Part shown: positions 35,371 through 42,778 of the stretch, one piece after another
Position numbering within the stretch: the first letter of the stretch is position 1
How the letters are laid out: every line of letters starts with the position of its first letter
Assembly: GCF_001038625.1 (NCBI RefSeq)
Contig: NZ_CP011803.1
Coordinates: forward strand, 1,674,001-1,738,000
Reading direction: 5' to 3'
Length of the DNA: 64,000 bases
Source of the DNA: Clostridium carboxidivorans P7
GTDB lineage: Bacteria; Bacillota; Clostridia; Clostridiales; Clostridiaceae
Program-made: the position numbers and the translations under genes
Notes under the pieces: model-generated
Databases searched by the model: none
The model's input: only the letters and a program-made list of their open reading frames with translations
Told to the model about the DNA's origin: nothing

Positions 35371-35832
35371 ATGAATTCCATTGGGATTAGAGTAACACCA
35401 GTAAAAGTTTATTATTCTATTGTAAATAGTGATGATAAAGAATTTCAAGTACTGGTATGTTCGAATTTAACTGTTCCAAAAGTATTAAACATGCCAGAAA
35501 GGTTAGGTTTTATTAGAAATTGTTTATTTTCTATAATATTAGAGTATAAGGTTAAAAATGCAGGAATTAGAATATTAGAGGAGGCTGTCAATTATGATGT
35601 TGAAGCAATTTATATTGAAGGTGTAATACAGGAGTTAATATATAATAGTTCTATAGAAAAATACTTTATTGGTGTAAAATCAAAAATTGCTTTAATATTA
35701 AAAAAAGATGTTCAGGAAATTACTTATTGCATTAATAACAAAAAAATTTTTGAAAATATTAGTCAATGGTCAATTTATTGTAAGGAAGAAAGAGAAAGCA
35801 TCATTGCTGCTGTTGCAGCAAGTCGTATATAG
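35371..35832 (+). CDS. Hypothetical RNase H-fold-like protein of the kinase cassette
   Basis: This 153-residue protein opens with MNSIGIRVTPVKVYYSIVN, the strand pattern of RuvC/RNase H-fold proteins such as DUF3010, where an Asp normally ends strand 1; here the position is Arg, so it may lack catalysis. VEAIYIEGVIQ, SIEKYFIGVKSKIALIL and RESIIAAVAASRI also fit that fold. The SD is GGGGGA. It ends 10 bp before the kinase gene, which shares the AGGAGG SD. I do not claim a family; the fold is a weak inference. Confidence 0.65.
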   Translation: MNSIGIRVTPVKVYYSIVNSDDKEFQVLVCSNLTVPKVLNMPERLGFIRNCLFSIILEYKVKNAGIRILEEAVNYDVEAIYIEGVIQELIYNSSIEKYFIGVKSKIALILKKDVQEITYCINNKKIFENISQWSIYCKEERESIIAAVAASRI

Positions 35833-35842
35833 GAGGAATTTT

Positions 35843-36919
35843 ATGGGACTATGTTATACTCAATTGAAATTTGATTTATTGGAGGTAATGGGAGAGGAAG
35901 GTAAAAATTCCACAGTATATAAGGCATTTGATCCCCAGTTAAATGAAAATTTAATTATAAAGAAAATTTCTAAAAAAGCTATTAATGAAGATTATAACAA
36001 TACTGATGAAAGTAATTTCTTTAATGAATCAAGATTATTAAATGATGTAAAACATCCTAATGTTATGCCCATAAAGTATGCAAGTGAAGATGAACAATAT
36101 ATATATATTTCAATGCCTTACTATAAAAATGGTTCCTTAAATAATTTATTAAATAAGAAATTTTTAACTGTAAAAGAAATAATAAAATACTCATTAGAGT
36201 TCCTTAGTGGAGTACATTATATTCATACAAAAGGATTAATTCATTTTGATATAAAGCCTACTAATATAATGATAGATGATAACAATAAGGCAGTAATTAC
36301 TGATTTTGGCCTTGCAAAATATATAGATTCTTATGGACTGGCAAGACCTAATAAGTTGTATAATTTGCATATGCCTCCAGAAGTGAATAAGTATACTGAT
36401 TTTTCAAATAAAACTGATATTTATCAAGCAGGAATAACCTTGTATAGAATGTGCAATGGTAATAAAGTTTTTCACAGTATGTTTCAATATTGGAATACAA
36501 AAGGTCAGGCAAGGCAAGCAATTACTGAAGGTAATTTTCCTGATAGAAAATTTTATTTACCACACACTCCAATAAAATTGAGAAAAATTATAAATAAAGC
36601 AATAAATATTAATGTTGATGAAAGATACGAAACAATACTGGATATGATAAATGAAATTTCTAGTATTGAAATAGATGTAAATTGGATATATAATACTAAA
36701 GAGAACAATTGTTTGCAAAGTTGGTATACCCTTAATAAAAGGGGAACACATTTCGATACAATAGAACTAGTTAATAAAGGTAGTGGTATTTATGATGTTT
36801 ATGGTAAGAGAATACGGTTAAACGATAATGATGTTACAAGAATAAGAAATTGGGATTTAATTAATGTAAAAATTACTGATGCCTTTAAAAAAATAGAAAC
36901 GATCATAAAAAACTATTAA
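35843..36919 (+). CDS. Hanks-type serine/threonine protein kinase
   Basis: This 358-residue cytosolic kinase has the full core: glycine-loop GEEGKNSTVYKAF (17-29), VAIK-type lysine (K40), alpha-C Glu (E62), catalytic loop HFDIKPTN (H134, D136, K138, N141; HRD is HFD), DFG at 154-156 and MPPE as the APE-like site. From about 270 on is a non-kinase tail of 85 residues (WYTLNKRGTHFDTIELVNKG). There is no membrane segment and no PASTA domain, so it is not PrkC. The start ATG follows AGGAGG. It is the centre of the three-gene cassette. Confidence 0.88.
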   Translation: MGLCYTQLKFDLLEVMGEEGKNSTVYKAFDPQLNENLIIKKISKKAINEDYNNTDESNFFNESRLLNDVKHPNVMPIKYASEDEQYIYISMPYYKNGSLNNLLNKKFLTVKEIIKYSLEFLSGVHYIHTKGLIHFDIKPTNIMIDDNNKAVITDFGLAKYIDSYGLARPNKLYNLHMPPEVNKYTDFSNKTDIYQAGITLYRMCNGNKVFHSMFQYWNTKGQARQAITEGNFPDRKFYLPHTPIKLRKIINKAININVDERYETILDMINEISSIEIDVNWIYNTKENNCLQSWYTLNKRGTHFDTIELVNKGSGIYDVYGKRIRLNDNDVTRIRNWDLINVKITDAFKKIETIIKNY

Positions 36920-36939
36920 TATAAAGGAGAAGGATTTTT

Positions 36940-37131
36940 ATGAAAAAATTAAAAATTAAACAAAATAAATTATCTCGTCAAGATTTAGCAGATCCATTTC
37001 GTCATATGTCTTACTATGAAAGATTATTAAAAGCTGGTTCAATTGATTTGCAAAATAATCATATAGTAGAAGAATTAGAGGATGGGTATATCAAAATAAA
37101 GCCAATTGATGAAAGTAAATTAGTTAAATGA
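36940..37131 (+). CDS. Small protein of the kinase cassette
   Basis: This 63-residue hypothetical protein has a basic N-terminus (MKKLKIKQNKLSRQD), a conserved-looking DPFRHMSYYERLL, and an acidic C-terminal half (EELEDGYIKIKP). It has the size and charge of an adaptor or kinase substrate; Ser/Thr/Tyr residues lie in the centre. SD AAAGGAGAAGG lies 20 bp after the kinase stop. I recognise no family. Confidence 0.65.
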   Translation: MKKLKIKQNKLSRQDLADPFRHMSYYERLLKAGSIDLQNNHIVEELEDGYIKIKPIDESKLVK

Positions 37132-37161
37132 TCTATAATTATTAATAGTTATAGAAAATAT

Positions 37162-37207
37162 CAATAAACTTAATAAGTACAATATACTTATTAGGCTTAT
37201 TTTTTAA
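37162..37207 (+). terminator. Terminator of the kinase cassette
   Basis: TAATAAGTA pairs with TACTTATTA, extended by flanking pairs, followed by a T-run (TTATTTTTT). Confidence 0.75.
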
Positions 37208-37211
37208 TATT

Positions 37212-37236
37212 GTATAAATAATAAATATTATGTAAA
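37212..37236. repeat. 25-bp direct repeat, right copy
   Basis: Identical to 35146-35170. A loosely conserved AAAGTTAAC follows 12 bp downstream, as AAAGTAAAC does after the left copy. Confidence 0.7.
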
Positions 37237-37301
37237 CAAAAATAAAAGTTAACCAAATAATATCAATCTATTATGTCATTAGATGTGAGGTAATTTAGCA
37301 T

Positions 37302-38495
37302 ATGGATTCTAAAATAATTTTTCATATAGATGTAAATTCTGCTTTTCTTTCATGGAGTGCAGTATATAAGCTGAGTCAGGGAGAAAAAATAGATTTAAGA
37401 GAAATACCTTCTATAATAGGAGGGGATGAGAGTAAAAGGCATGGTGTTGTGTTAGCAAAATCTATTTCTGCTAAAAAGTATGGAATAAAAACAGGGGAAG
37501 CTATTGCAAAAGCTAAAAAGAAGTGTGAAAATATTTTGGTAATACCTCCTTTGTTTTCGATTTATTCTAGATACAGCAAAGCTATGTTTAGTCTTTTGAA
37601 TGAGTATACACCTGTTGTTGAAAAGTTTTCTATAGATGAATGTTTTTTAGATTTAACAGGTGAAAAAGAATATATAAAACTTGCACATATTATTAAAAAT
37701 AGAGTAAAAAAGGAATTAGGATTTACAGTGAATATAGGTATATCCTGTAACAAAATTTTAGCAAAAATGGCATCAGATTTTGAAAAACCTGATAAAATTC
37801 ATACGCTTTTTCCTAATGAGATAAAAAATAAGATGTGGCCACTTCCTGTAGAAAATTTATTTATGGTAGGAAGAGCTACTTTACCTAAACTTAATGAAAT
37901 GAACATTTTTACTATAGGTGATTTAGCTAATTATGATTTAAAGTTTTTAAAATATAAATTTAAGAGCTATGGAGAACTTTTATGGAATTATGCTAATGGT
38001 ATAGATAAATCCAAATTAGGAACTAGAAGCAAAGAAGCTGCAAAAAGCATAAGTAATTCCACCACACTAACTTATGATATAACAAATAGGGAAGCTGCAC
38101 ATAAAATAATACTTTCTTTATGTGAAAATACGGCTATGAAGTTGAGAAATAATAAATTTCTCTGTAATGTTATAGCTGTTTCTATAAAAAACAGTAGTTT
38201 TGAAGTATATTCAAAGCAAAAAAAGATGAATATAGCTACAGACTGCACAGATGAAATAATAAAATGCAGCTATGAACTTTTTGATAAGTTATGGAAGGGA
38301 GAACCTATAAGATTAATTGGAGTGACTTTAGGAGATTTGTGCAAGGAAGGAATAAAACAGATAAGTTTGTTTGATGATAAAAATTATGAAAAAAAATTAG
38401 AAAAGAATAGGTCCTTGGATAAAGCTATAGATAATATAAAAAATAAATATGGAGATAATTCTATAGTTAGATCATCATTTCTAAATAAGGACTAA
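37302..38495 (+). CDS. dinB: Y-family DNA polymerase IV
   Basis: This 397-residue translesion polymerase has HIDVNSAFLSWSAV at the N-terminus (first Asp of the catalytic triad), EKFSIDECFLDL with the catalytic Asp-Glu, and a helix-hairpin-helix region following NKILAKMASDFEKPD. The C-terminal KQISLFDDK fits the Q-x-x-L-F beta-clamp-binding motif. The SD is TGAGG, 13 bp from ATG. I find no SOS box upstream, so expression may not be LexA-controlled. The right copy of the 25-bp repeat lies 66 bp upstream. Confidence 0.9.
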   Translation: MDSKIIFHIDVNSAFLSWSAVYKLSQGEKIDLREIPSIIGGDESKRHGVVLAKSISAKKYGIKTGEAIAKAKKKCENILVIPPLFSIYSRYSKAMFSLLNEYTPVVEKFSIDECFLDLTGEKEYIKLAHIIKNRVKKELGFTVNIGISCNKILAKMASDFEKPDKIHTLFPNEIKNKMWPLPVENLFMVGRATLPKLNEMNIFTIGDLANYDLKFLKYKFKSYGELLWNYANGIDKSKLGTRSKEAAKSISNSTTLTYDITNREAAHKIILSLCENTAMKLRNNKFLCNVIAVSIKNSSFEVYSKQKKMNIATDCTDEIIKCSYELFDKLWKGEPIRLIGVTLGDLCKEGIKQISLFDDKNYEKKLEKNRSLDKAIDNIKNKYGDNSIVRSSFLNKD

Positions 38496-38616
38496 AATTT
38501 GAGATTGTATCATTAATATGATACAATACATGATGTTAGAATAATATTTTTAAAATGAAGTTTTTTAATTTGCAATGCAAAACATATTATAAAAGAATAT
38601 AAAGGAGTGAAGTTTA

Positions 38617-38961
38617 ATGCCATATATAAATTCAACTTTAACTGTAAAATTATCTGAAGAAAAGAAAGAAGTTATAAAATCAAAAATGGGTAAAATAATT
38701 AGTGAGATACCTGGAAAAAGTGAAGAATGGTTAATGGTAGGATTTAATGATAACTATTCTCTTTTCTTTAGAGGAAATAAAATGGATAAGGCAGCTTTTG
38801 TAGAAGTTAAAATTTTTGGAACTGCTGAAAAAAGATACAAAGAAGCTATTACATCTAAAATATGTGAATTATTTGAAGATGAACTTTCTATTTCTAAGGA
38901 TAGTGTTTATATAACCTTTTCCGAAGTAAAAGATTGGGGATGGAATGGATCCATGTTTTAA
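38617..38961 (+). CDS. MIF / tautomerase superfamily protein
   Basis: This 114-residue protein starts with MPYINSTLTVKLSEEK, so the N-terminal Pro2 needed for tautomerase catalysis is kept. VEVKIFGTAE, SVYITFSEVKDWGWNGSMF and the length fit the macrophage migration inhibitory factor/phenylpyruvate tautomerase branch, not the 60-residue 4-oxalocrotonate type. The SD is AAAGGAG. The physiological substrate is unknown. It ends at a terminator overlapping the stop. Confidence 0.85.
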   Translation: MPYINSTLTVKLSEEKKEVIKSKMGKIISEIPGKSEEWLMVGFNDNYSLFFRGNKMDKAAFVEVKIFGTAEKRYKEAITSKICELFEDELSISKDSVYITFSEVKDWGWNGSMF

Positions 38962-38988
38962 GACCAGCAAAATCTGGTCTTATTTTTT
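38961..38988 (+). terminator. Rho-independent terminator after the MIF gene
   Basis: AGACCAG pairs with CTGGTCT, followed by TATTTTTTT. Confidence 0.85.
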
Positions 38989-39068
38989 TATCTATAATTT
39001 TGCTTGTAATTTATTGCTTAGATTTTACAATACTTTCCTAGCCCTTTCTGTTAAAAAAATAAAATTTA

Positions 39069-39118
39069 AAAAGCTTCAAACTTTACAACTTTATGTTTGG
39101 AGCTTTTTTATTTTTTGT
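39069..39118 (+). terminator. Second terminator-like hairpin
   Basis: AAAAAGCTTCAAAC pairs with GTTTGGAGCTTTTT with one mismatch and is followed by a T-run. No gene lies between this and the preceding terminator, so it is a backup or closes an unseen transcript. Confidence 0.7.
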
Positions 39119-39322
39119 TTTTTTAAATAAATTGATATTTATTGATGATAAATGTAGTAACTTCTGCGCCCTGCTGCGAAAAGTAGAAAAGATAATAAAA
39201 AATTGAATCCACACAATTATCACCAGTTTGTGGAAATATATAAAATTAATAACTAGTCACATTTATTATGAATGTTATGAAATTAGAAATGAATAAAAAA
39301 TGTTAACTTTCCCCTACTACAG

Positions 39323-39344
39323 CAATTGATAATGTTATCAATTG
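39323..39344. repeat. Perfect 10-bp-arm palindrome
   Basis: CAATTGATAA and TTATCAATTG flank a 2-nt centre. It has no T-run and no adjacent gene end, so it looks like a protein-binding site and not a terminator. Confidence 0.6.
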
Positions 39345-39539
39345 AAATACAGTTATATAAAAATAACAGATTTTTTTACAAAAATGTACAAAAGATTAAC
39401 TTACATTTGTATTTTGATGTTTTGTGCATGTTTTCTTTATAAATGTCATTTTATATATAATATTAGAATTCTTATATATTGAATTTGTAATTTTTAAATA
39501 CAATATATAAGTAAATGCTTTATTAAATAGCAGCATGAT

Positions 39540-39568
39540 TATATACAAATAAGTACTATTTGTATATA
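39540..39568. repeat. Perfect 12-bp-arm palindrome
   Basis: Arms TATATACAAATA and TATTTGTATATA flank a 5-nt centre (AGTAC). It lies about 70 bp upstream of the promoter -35. Confidence 0.6.
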
Positions 39569-39625
39569 AAGAAAACCACTATTTCATCACATATAAAATT
39601 ATATGCGCTAAATATACATTTATTA

Positions 39626-39653
39626 AACTTCGTGTATTGAATTATGCGAAGTT
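39626..39653. promoter_or_regulatory. AACTTCG/CGAAGTT inverted repeat across the promoter -35
   Basis: AACTTCG and CGAAGTT are 14 bp apart. The -35 (TTGAAT) sits in the centre, so a protein bound here would block the promoter. The right arm TATGCGAAGTTAT differs from a loxP arm at one position, but the spacer is 6 and not 8, so I treat this as an operator or att-like site, not loxP. Confidence 0.5.
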
Positions 39654-39665
39654 ATATAGTATAAT
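39637..39665 (+). promoter_or_regulatory. Promoter of the HTH-recombinase pair
   Basis: TTGAAT (39637-39642) and TATAAT (39660-39665) are exactly 17 bp apart, and the start codon is 35 bp downstream. Confidence 0.65.
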
Positions 39666-39700
39666 AGAATCAACGATTACAATGCATTTAGGAGGTTTTT

Positions 39701-40369
39701 ATGGCTAGAGGTAGAACTATAACATTTAAATATAAGCATTTTGAATATGATGAGCATGTAAAAAAACTATTATCCATAGATTTAAATTCTAAGGATGAAA
39801 TGGAGATTAAAAAAATATATAATAATTATGAGTCTTTAAACGTTCATAGAGGCTACGAATACATAATAAAGGATCTATATATACTGATGATAAAAAGAAA
39901 CATAAGCACTACAGATATAGCGAATATATATGACGTTGGCCCCCGAACAATACAAATATGGCTAAAAGAATTAGGTCTAAATAGAACCCAAAAGGAAGCT
40001 CAAAAAATAGCTGTAACTAAAAGAGATTATAAATCCATAAAAAAAGGCAGCACTATGCCTACTCAATTACTTAGTTGTTCTCACGAAAATAATATAAGGT
40101 ATAAATTAAACATGTTCCTTGAACAAGAACTCAATAAATATGAAATTATAATTGGTGTAACTGCTCTTGGAATTTCAGATTTTGAAACAGACATACCTGT
40201 AATTATATTAAAGTCACTCTCAATGAGCAAATTTTTAATTGAAATTGAAAAGCATTCTCATAGTAACAATAGTAGGGCGAAAGGATATACTATTTTAACA
40301 CTAAGCAATGAAGAAGATGCTTTAAAAAAAGTGGTTGCACAAATATTAAAAGAAGTGAAAGGAATTTAA
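39701..40369 (+). CDS. HTH protein with Vsr/DUF559-like nuclease-type C-terminus
   Basis: This 222-residue protein has a charged N-terminus, a helix-turn-helix (about 68-95: STTDIANIYDVGPRTIQIWLK, then GLNR), and a C-terminal domain (145-215) resembling Vsr/PD-(D/E)XK-like folds: DFETDIPVIIL, then FLIEIEKHSHSNNSRAKGYTIL, then LSNEEDALKK. The E-x-E/K core is present; the first Asp may be D160 or D164. It is followed after 4 bp by the recombinase gene. It could regulate the operon or be a homing-type nuclease; the nuclease assignment is weak. SD AGGAGG. Confidence 0.6.
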   Translation: MARGRTITFKYKHFEYDEHVKKLLSIDLNSKDEMEIKKIYNNYESLNVHRGYEYIIKDLYILMIKRNISTTDIANIYDVGPRTIQIWLKELGLNRTQKEAQKIAVTKRDYKSIKKGSTMPTQLLSCSHENNIRYKLNMFLEQELNKYEIIIGVTALGISDFETDIPVIILKSLSMSKFLIEIEKHSHSNNSRAKGYTILTLSNEEDALKKVVAQILKEVKGI

Positions 40370-40373
40370 TACT

Positions 40374-41366
40374 ATGAAATACAATATAGCATCAATAAGA
40401 AATAACACTTTACCTCAAAGTTTAATAGATTTTCTAAACTATTTAGAAACAATAAAAGGTAAATCTCAAAATACTATAAAAGGCTATAAAATTGATTTAA
40501 CTATGTTTTTTAGATTTTTAAAAATTTATAAAGGTCTAATCAATGATGAAACTCTTGATTTTGAGGAAATTCCTATAGGTGATATAGATAATTCCCTTTT
40601 GAGAAAGATAACCTTGGCAGATCTTTATGCATTTTTATCATTTACAGAAAAGTATAGACAAAATAGTACTTATGCTAGGGCCAGAAAAGTTGCTACATTA
40701 AAATCTTTTTTTAAGTTTTTAAGCAGCAGAGCTAAAGTTATAGATGAAAATCCTGCTGTAGATTTGGAATCGCCAAAAATAAGTAAAAGAAATCCTACTT
40801 ATCTTACTTTAGACGAAAGTAAATCTCTTTTAAAGGCTGTATCCGGTAGGAATAAGGAAAGAGATTATTGTATAATAACTTTATTTTTAAACTGTGGTCT
40901 TAGACTTTCTGAGTTATGCAGCATTAATATTTCCAATATTAAAGGCGACATATTAACTGTTATAGGTAAAGGAAATAAAGAGAGAACCGTTTATTTAAAC
41001 AATGCATGTATTAAAGCTTTAAATAATTATTTAAAGGTTCGCAGCGAAAATATAGATAAGATAATTGATAAGGATGTTCTTTTTATAAGTAAAAACCATA
41101 CAAGAATGAGCAAAAGAACTGTAGAGGTTATGCTAAAAAAACACTTAATTAATGCAGAACTGGATTCAGAAAAGTATACTCCTCATAAGTTGAGACACAC
41201 AGCAGCAACACTCATGTATAAGTATGGAAATGTGGATATAAGAAGCCTTCAAAAAATATTAGGTCATGAAAATGTATCTACTACTCAAATTTATACTCAT
41301 GTAGATGATGAAAAGTTGAGGGATGCTGTCAAACTCAACCCTTTAAGTCAAGAAGATAATGATTAA
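40374..41366 (+). CDS. Tyrosine recombinase (XerC/D-like)
   Basis: This 330-residue recombinase has all six catalytic residues: R177 (CGLRLSEL), K199 (GKGNKER), H271 and R274 (HKLRHTAA), H298 (LGHENV) and Y307 (TTQIYTHV). The N-terminal SAM-like domain is 15-120. It may be one of the chromosomal Xer enzymes or an element-borne integrase; the length (330) is slightly over XerC/XerD (about 300). It lies 4 bp after the HTH/nuclease-like gene. The SD is AAAGGAA. A bidirectional terminator follows. Confidence 0.92.
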   Translation: MKYNIASIRNNTLPQSLIDFLNYLETIKGKSQNTIKGYKIDLTMFFRFLKIYKGLINDETLDFEEIPIGDIDNSLLRKITLADLYAFLSFTEKYRQNSTYARARKVATLKSFFKFLSSRAKVIDENPAVDLESPKISKRNPTYLTLDESKSLLKAVSGRNKERDYCIITLFLNCGLRLSELCSINISNIKGDILTVIGKGNKERTVYLNNACIKALNNYLKVRSENIDKIIDKDVLFISKNHTRMSKRTVEVMLKKHLINAELDSEKYTPHKLRHTAATLMYKYGNVDIRSLQKILGHENVSTTQIYTHVDDEKLRDAVKLNPLSQEDND

Positions 41367-41371
41367 AAAAC

Positions 41372-41411
41372 AAAAGGCTTTGTCCCCTGTTTTAGGACAA
41401 GCCTTTTATTT
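41372..41411. terminator. Bidirectional terminator
   Basis: AAAAGGCTTTGTCC and GGACAAGCCTTTT pair with one bulge, with A/T-runs on both sides, between convergent genes. Confidence 0.8.
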
Positions 41412-41828
41412 CTATTCCCTCTCCTCACCTTTAAATCTTATAAGTCCTGGGAATTCTTCATAGGTCAAATCTTTAAAAGCACCTTCATCTTCGATAATTT
41501 CTCTCAAGCCTTCTATATCGTCTATATATTCTATCTTATCATCCATATTTTCGAATTTATCATCTTCTAAATTGCTATCTTCTTTAGAAGTACATTCACT
41601 TTTTTCGTCATGTAAATGATAATGATTTTCGTTTTCTTGTTGAAGTTCTTCTGTATCAATTTTATCTTCTAATATTTCATCAACTTTTATTGCCTTCATA
41701 TCATAGCCTTCTAACTCCAAACATTTGCCGCAATTAGTACATTTCTTGTTTGCATTTAAATCGCATCTATCGCATTCCCCACAATTAGTACAATCTTTAT
41801 TAGAGTTAAATATACACTTTTTATTCAT
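41412..41828 (-). CDS. Cys-cluster hypothetical protein
   Basis: This 138-residue protein has an N-terminal Cys cluster (NKKCIF, then DCTNCGECDRCDL, then KKCTNCGKCLEL), eight Cys in about 35 residues with C-x2-C spacing, able to bind Zn or Fe-S. A long acidic low-complexity region (EDSNLEDDKFENMDD) and a C-terminal EEFPGLIRFKGEERE follow. Start ATG 41828 is eight bases after GGAAGGA. It diverges from lexA and converges with the recombinase. I recognise no family. Confidence 0.65.
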   Translation of the reverse strand: MNKKCIFNSNKDCTNCGECDRCDLNANKKCTNCGKCLELEGYDMKAIKVDEILEDKIDTEELQQENENHYHLHDEKSECTSKEDSNLEDDKFENMDDKIEYIDDIEGLREIIEDEGAFKDLTYEEFPGLIRFKGEERE

Positions 41829-42012
41829 CAATTAATTCCTTCCCTTTTCAACATAAAATATTATATTTGGCGCTTAATAATTTAAAGCCTAAATACTATT
41901 ATACACAATATAAATTAAATTCCAAGTTATTTTTGTTTAGAACTGCCATAATTTGATCATCAAACGTTTTTGGCAATTTTGTAAAAATAAATAACATAAG
42001 CAAAAAAATCAC

Positions 42013-42026
42013 AGAACATAAGTTTG
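42013..42026. promoter_or_regulatory. LexA/SOS box of lexA
   Basis: AGAACATAAGTTTG fits the Gram-positive SOS box GAAC-N4-GTTY. It overlaps the promoter -35, so LexA can repress its own gene. Confidence 0.65.
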
Positions 42027-42052
42027 ATAAATATAGCATTATATGATATAAT
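42024..42052 (+). promoter_or_regulatory. lexA promoter
   Basis: TTGATA (42024-42029) and TATAAT (42047-42052) are exactly 17 bp apart, with the SOS box covering the -35. Confidence 0.65.
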
Positions 42053-42086
42053 TCAGATAAATAAAGGTGTTTAGAGAGGTGTTTTT

Positions 42087-42695
42087 ATGTCAGGACGCAA
42101 AAGCAATAAACAGATGGAAATTTACGAATTCATAAAGGAACAAATTAAAGAAAAAGGTTATCCACCTTCTGTAAGAGAAATATGTGCAGCTGTTGGATTA
42201 AGTTCTACATCTACAGTTCATGGCCACTTGGAAAGATTAGAGAAAAAAGGTCTTATAAAAAGAGATGCTACAAAACCCAGGACTATAGAAGTAATAGAAA
42301 ATTCTTTGAACAGAAAAGAAATGATAAACGTTCCCATAATAGGCACTATTACTGCAGGTATGCCTATTTTAGCAGTAGAAAATATAGAAGACACCTTTCC
42401 TTTACCTGTAGATTATGTAAAAAGCAATAAAGAACTTTTTATGTTAAAGGTTAGTGGAGAAAGCATGATTGATGCAGGAATACTAAATGGTGATTTTTGT
42501 ATAATTGAGAAGACCAATTCTGCTGAAAATGGTGATATCATTGCTGCGTTAATAGATAATGAGGCTACTCTTAAAAGGTTTTTCAAAGAAAAAGACCATA
42601 TAAGACTCCAACCCGAAAACAAAACTATGAATCCGATAATTGTACCTAATTGTCAGGTTCTAGGTAAACTGGTTGGACTTTATAGAAATTATTAA
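42087..42695 (+). CDS. lexA: LexA repressor
   Basis: This 202-residue SOS repressor has an N-terminal winged helix ([21 protein letters not shown]) and a C-terminal S24 peptidase domain. Self-cleavage site is A90-G91, and the Ser126/Lys163 dyad lies in GESMIDAGI and [18 protein letters not shown] precedes ATG. The gene overlaps its own SOS box at the promoter. It is followed by a terminator and convergent with the gamma-lyase-family gene. Confidence 0.96.
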   Translation: MSGRKSNKQMEIYEFIKEQIKEKGYPPSVREICAAVGLSSTSTVHGHLERLEKKGLIKRDATKPRTIEVIENSLNRKEMINVPIIGTITAGMPILAVENIEDTFPLPVDYVKSNKELFMLKVSGESMIDAGILNGDFCIIEKTNSAENGDIIAALIDNEATLKRFFKEKDHIRLQPENKTMNPIIVPNCQVLGKLVGLYRNY

Positions 42696-42716
42696 AATTA
42701 TATTTTCACACATAAT

Positions 42717-42760
42717 AAAAATAGTACCCATATCCAATTATATATGAGGTACTATTTTTA
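42717..42760. terminator. Bidirectional terminator after lexA
   Basis: AAAAATAGTACC pairs perfectly with GGTACTATTTTT over 12 bp. Confidence 0.85.
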
Positions 42761-42778
42761 TGTTTATCCTAATTAACA

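Larger units (their letters stand above)
39119..39700. other. Gene-free control region with three strong palindromes
   Basis: This 580-bp gap has no ORF with an SD. It holds perfect or near-perfect inverted repeats at 39323-39344, 39540-39568 and 39626-39653, plus a consensus promoter. The first ~60 bases contain a locally GC-richer patch (CTGCGCCCTGCTGCG). The region may regulate the two downstream genes or host recombination by the tyrosine recombinase. Confidence 0.6.

Noticed and set aside
39626..39653. A loxP-like recombination site (TATGCGAAGTTAT arm)
   Set aside because: The right arm matches loxP at 12 of 13, but the left arm only at 10 of 13 and the spacer is 6 instead of 8 bp. The -35 of the promoter lies in the centre, which suits an operator better.
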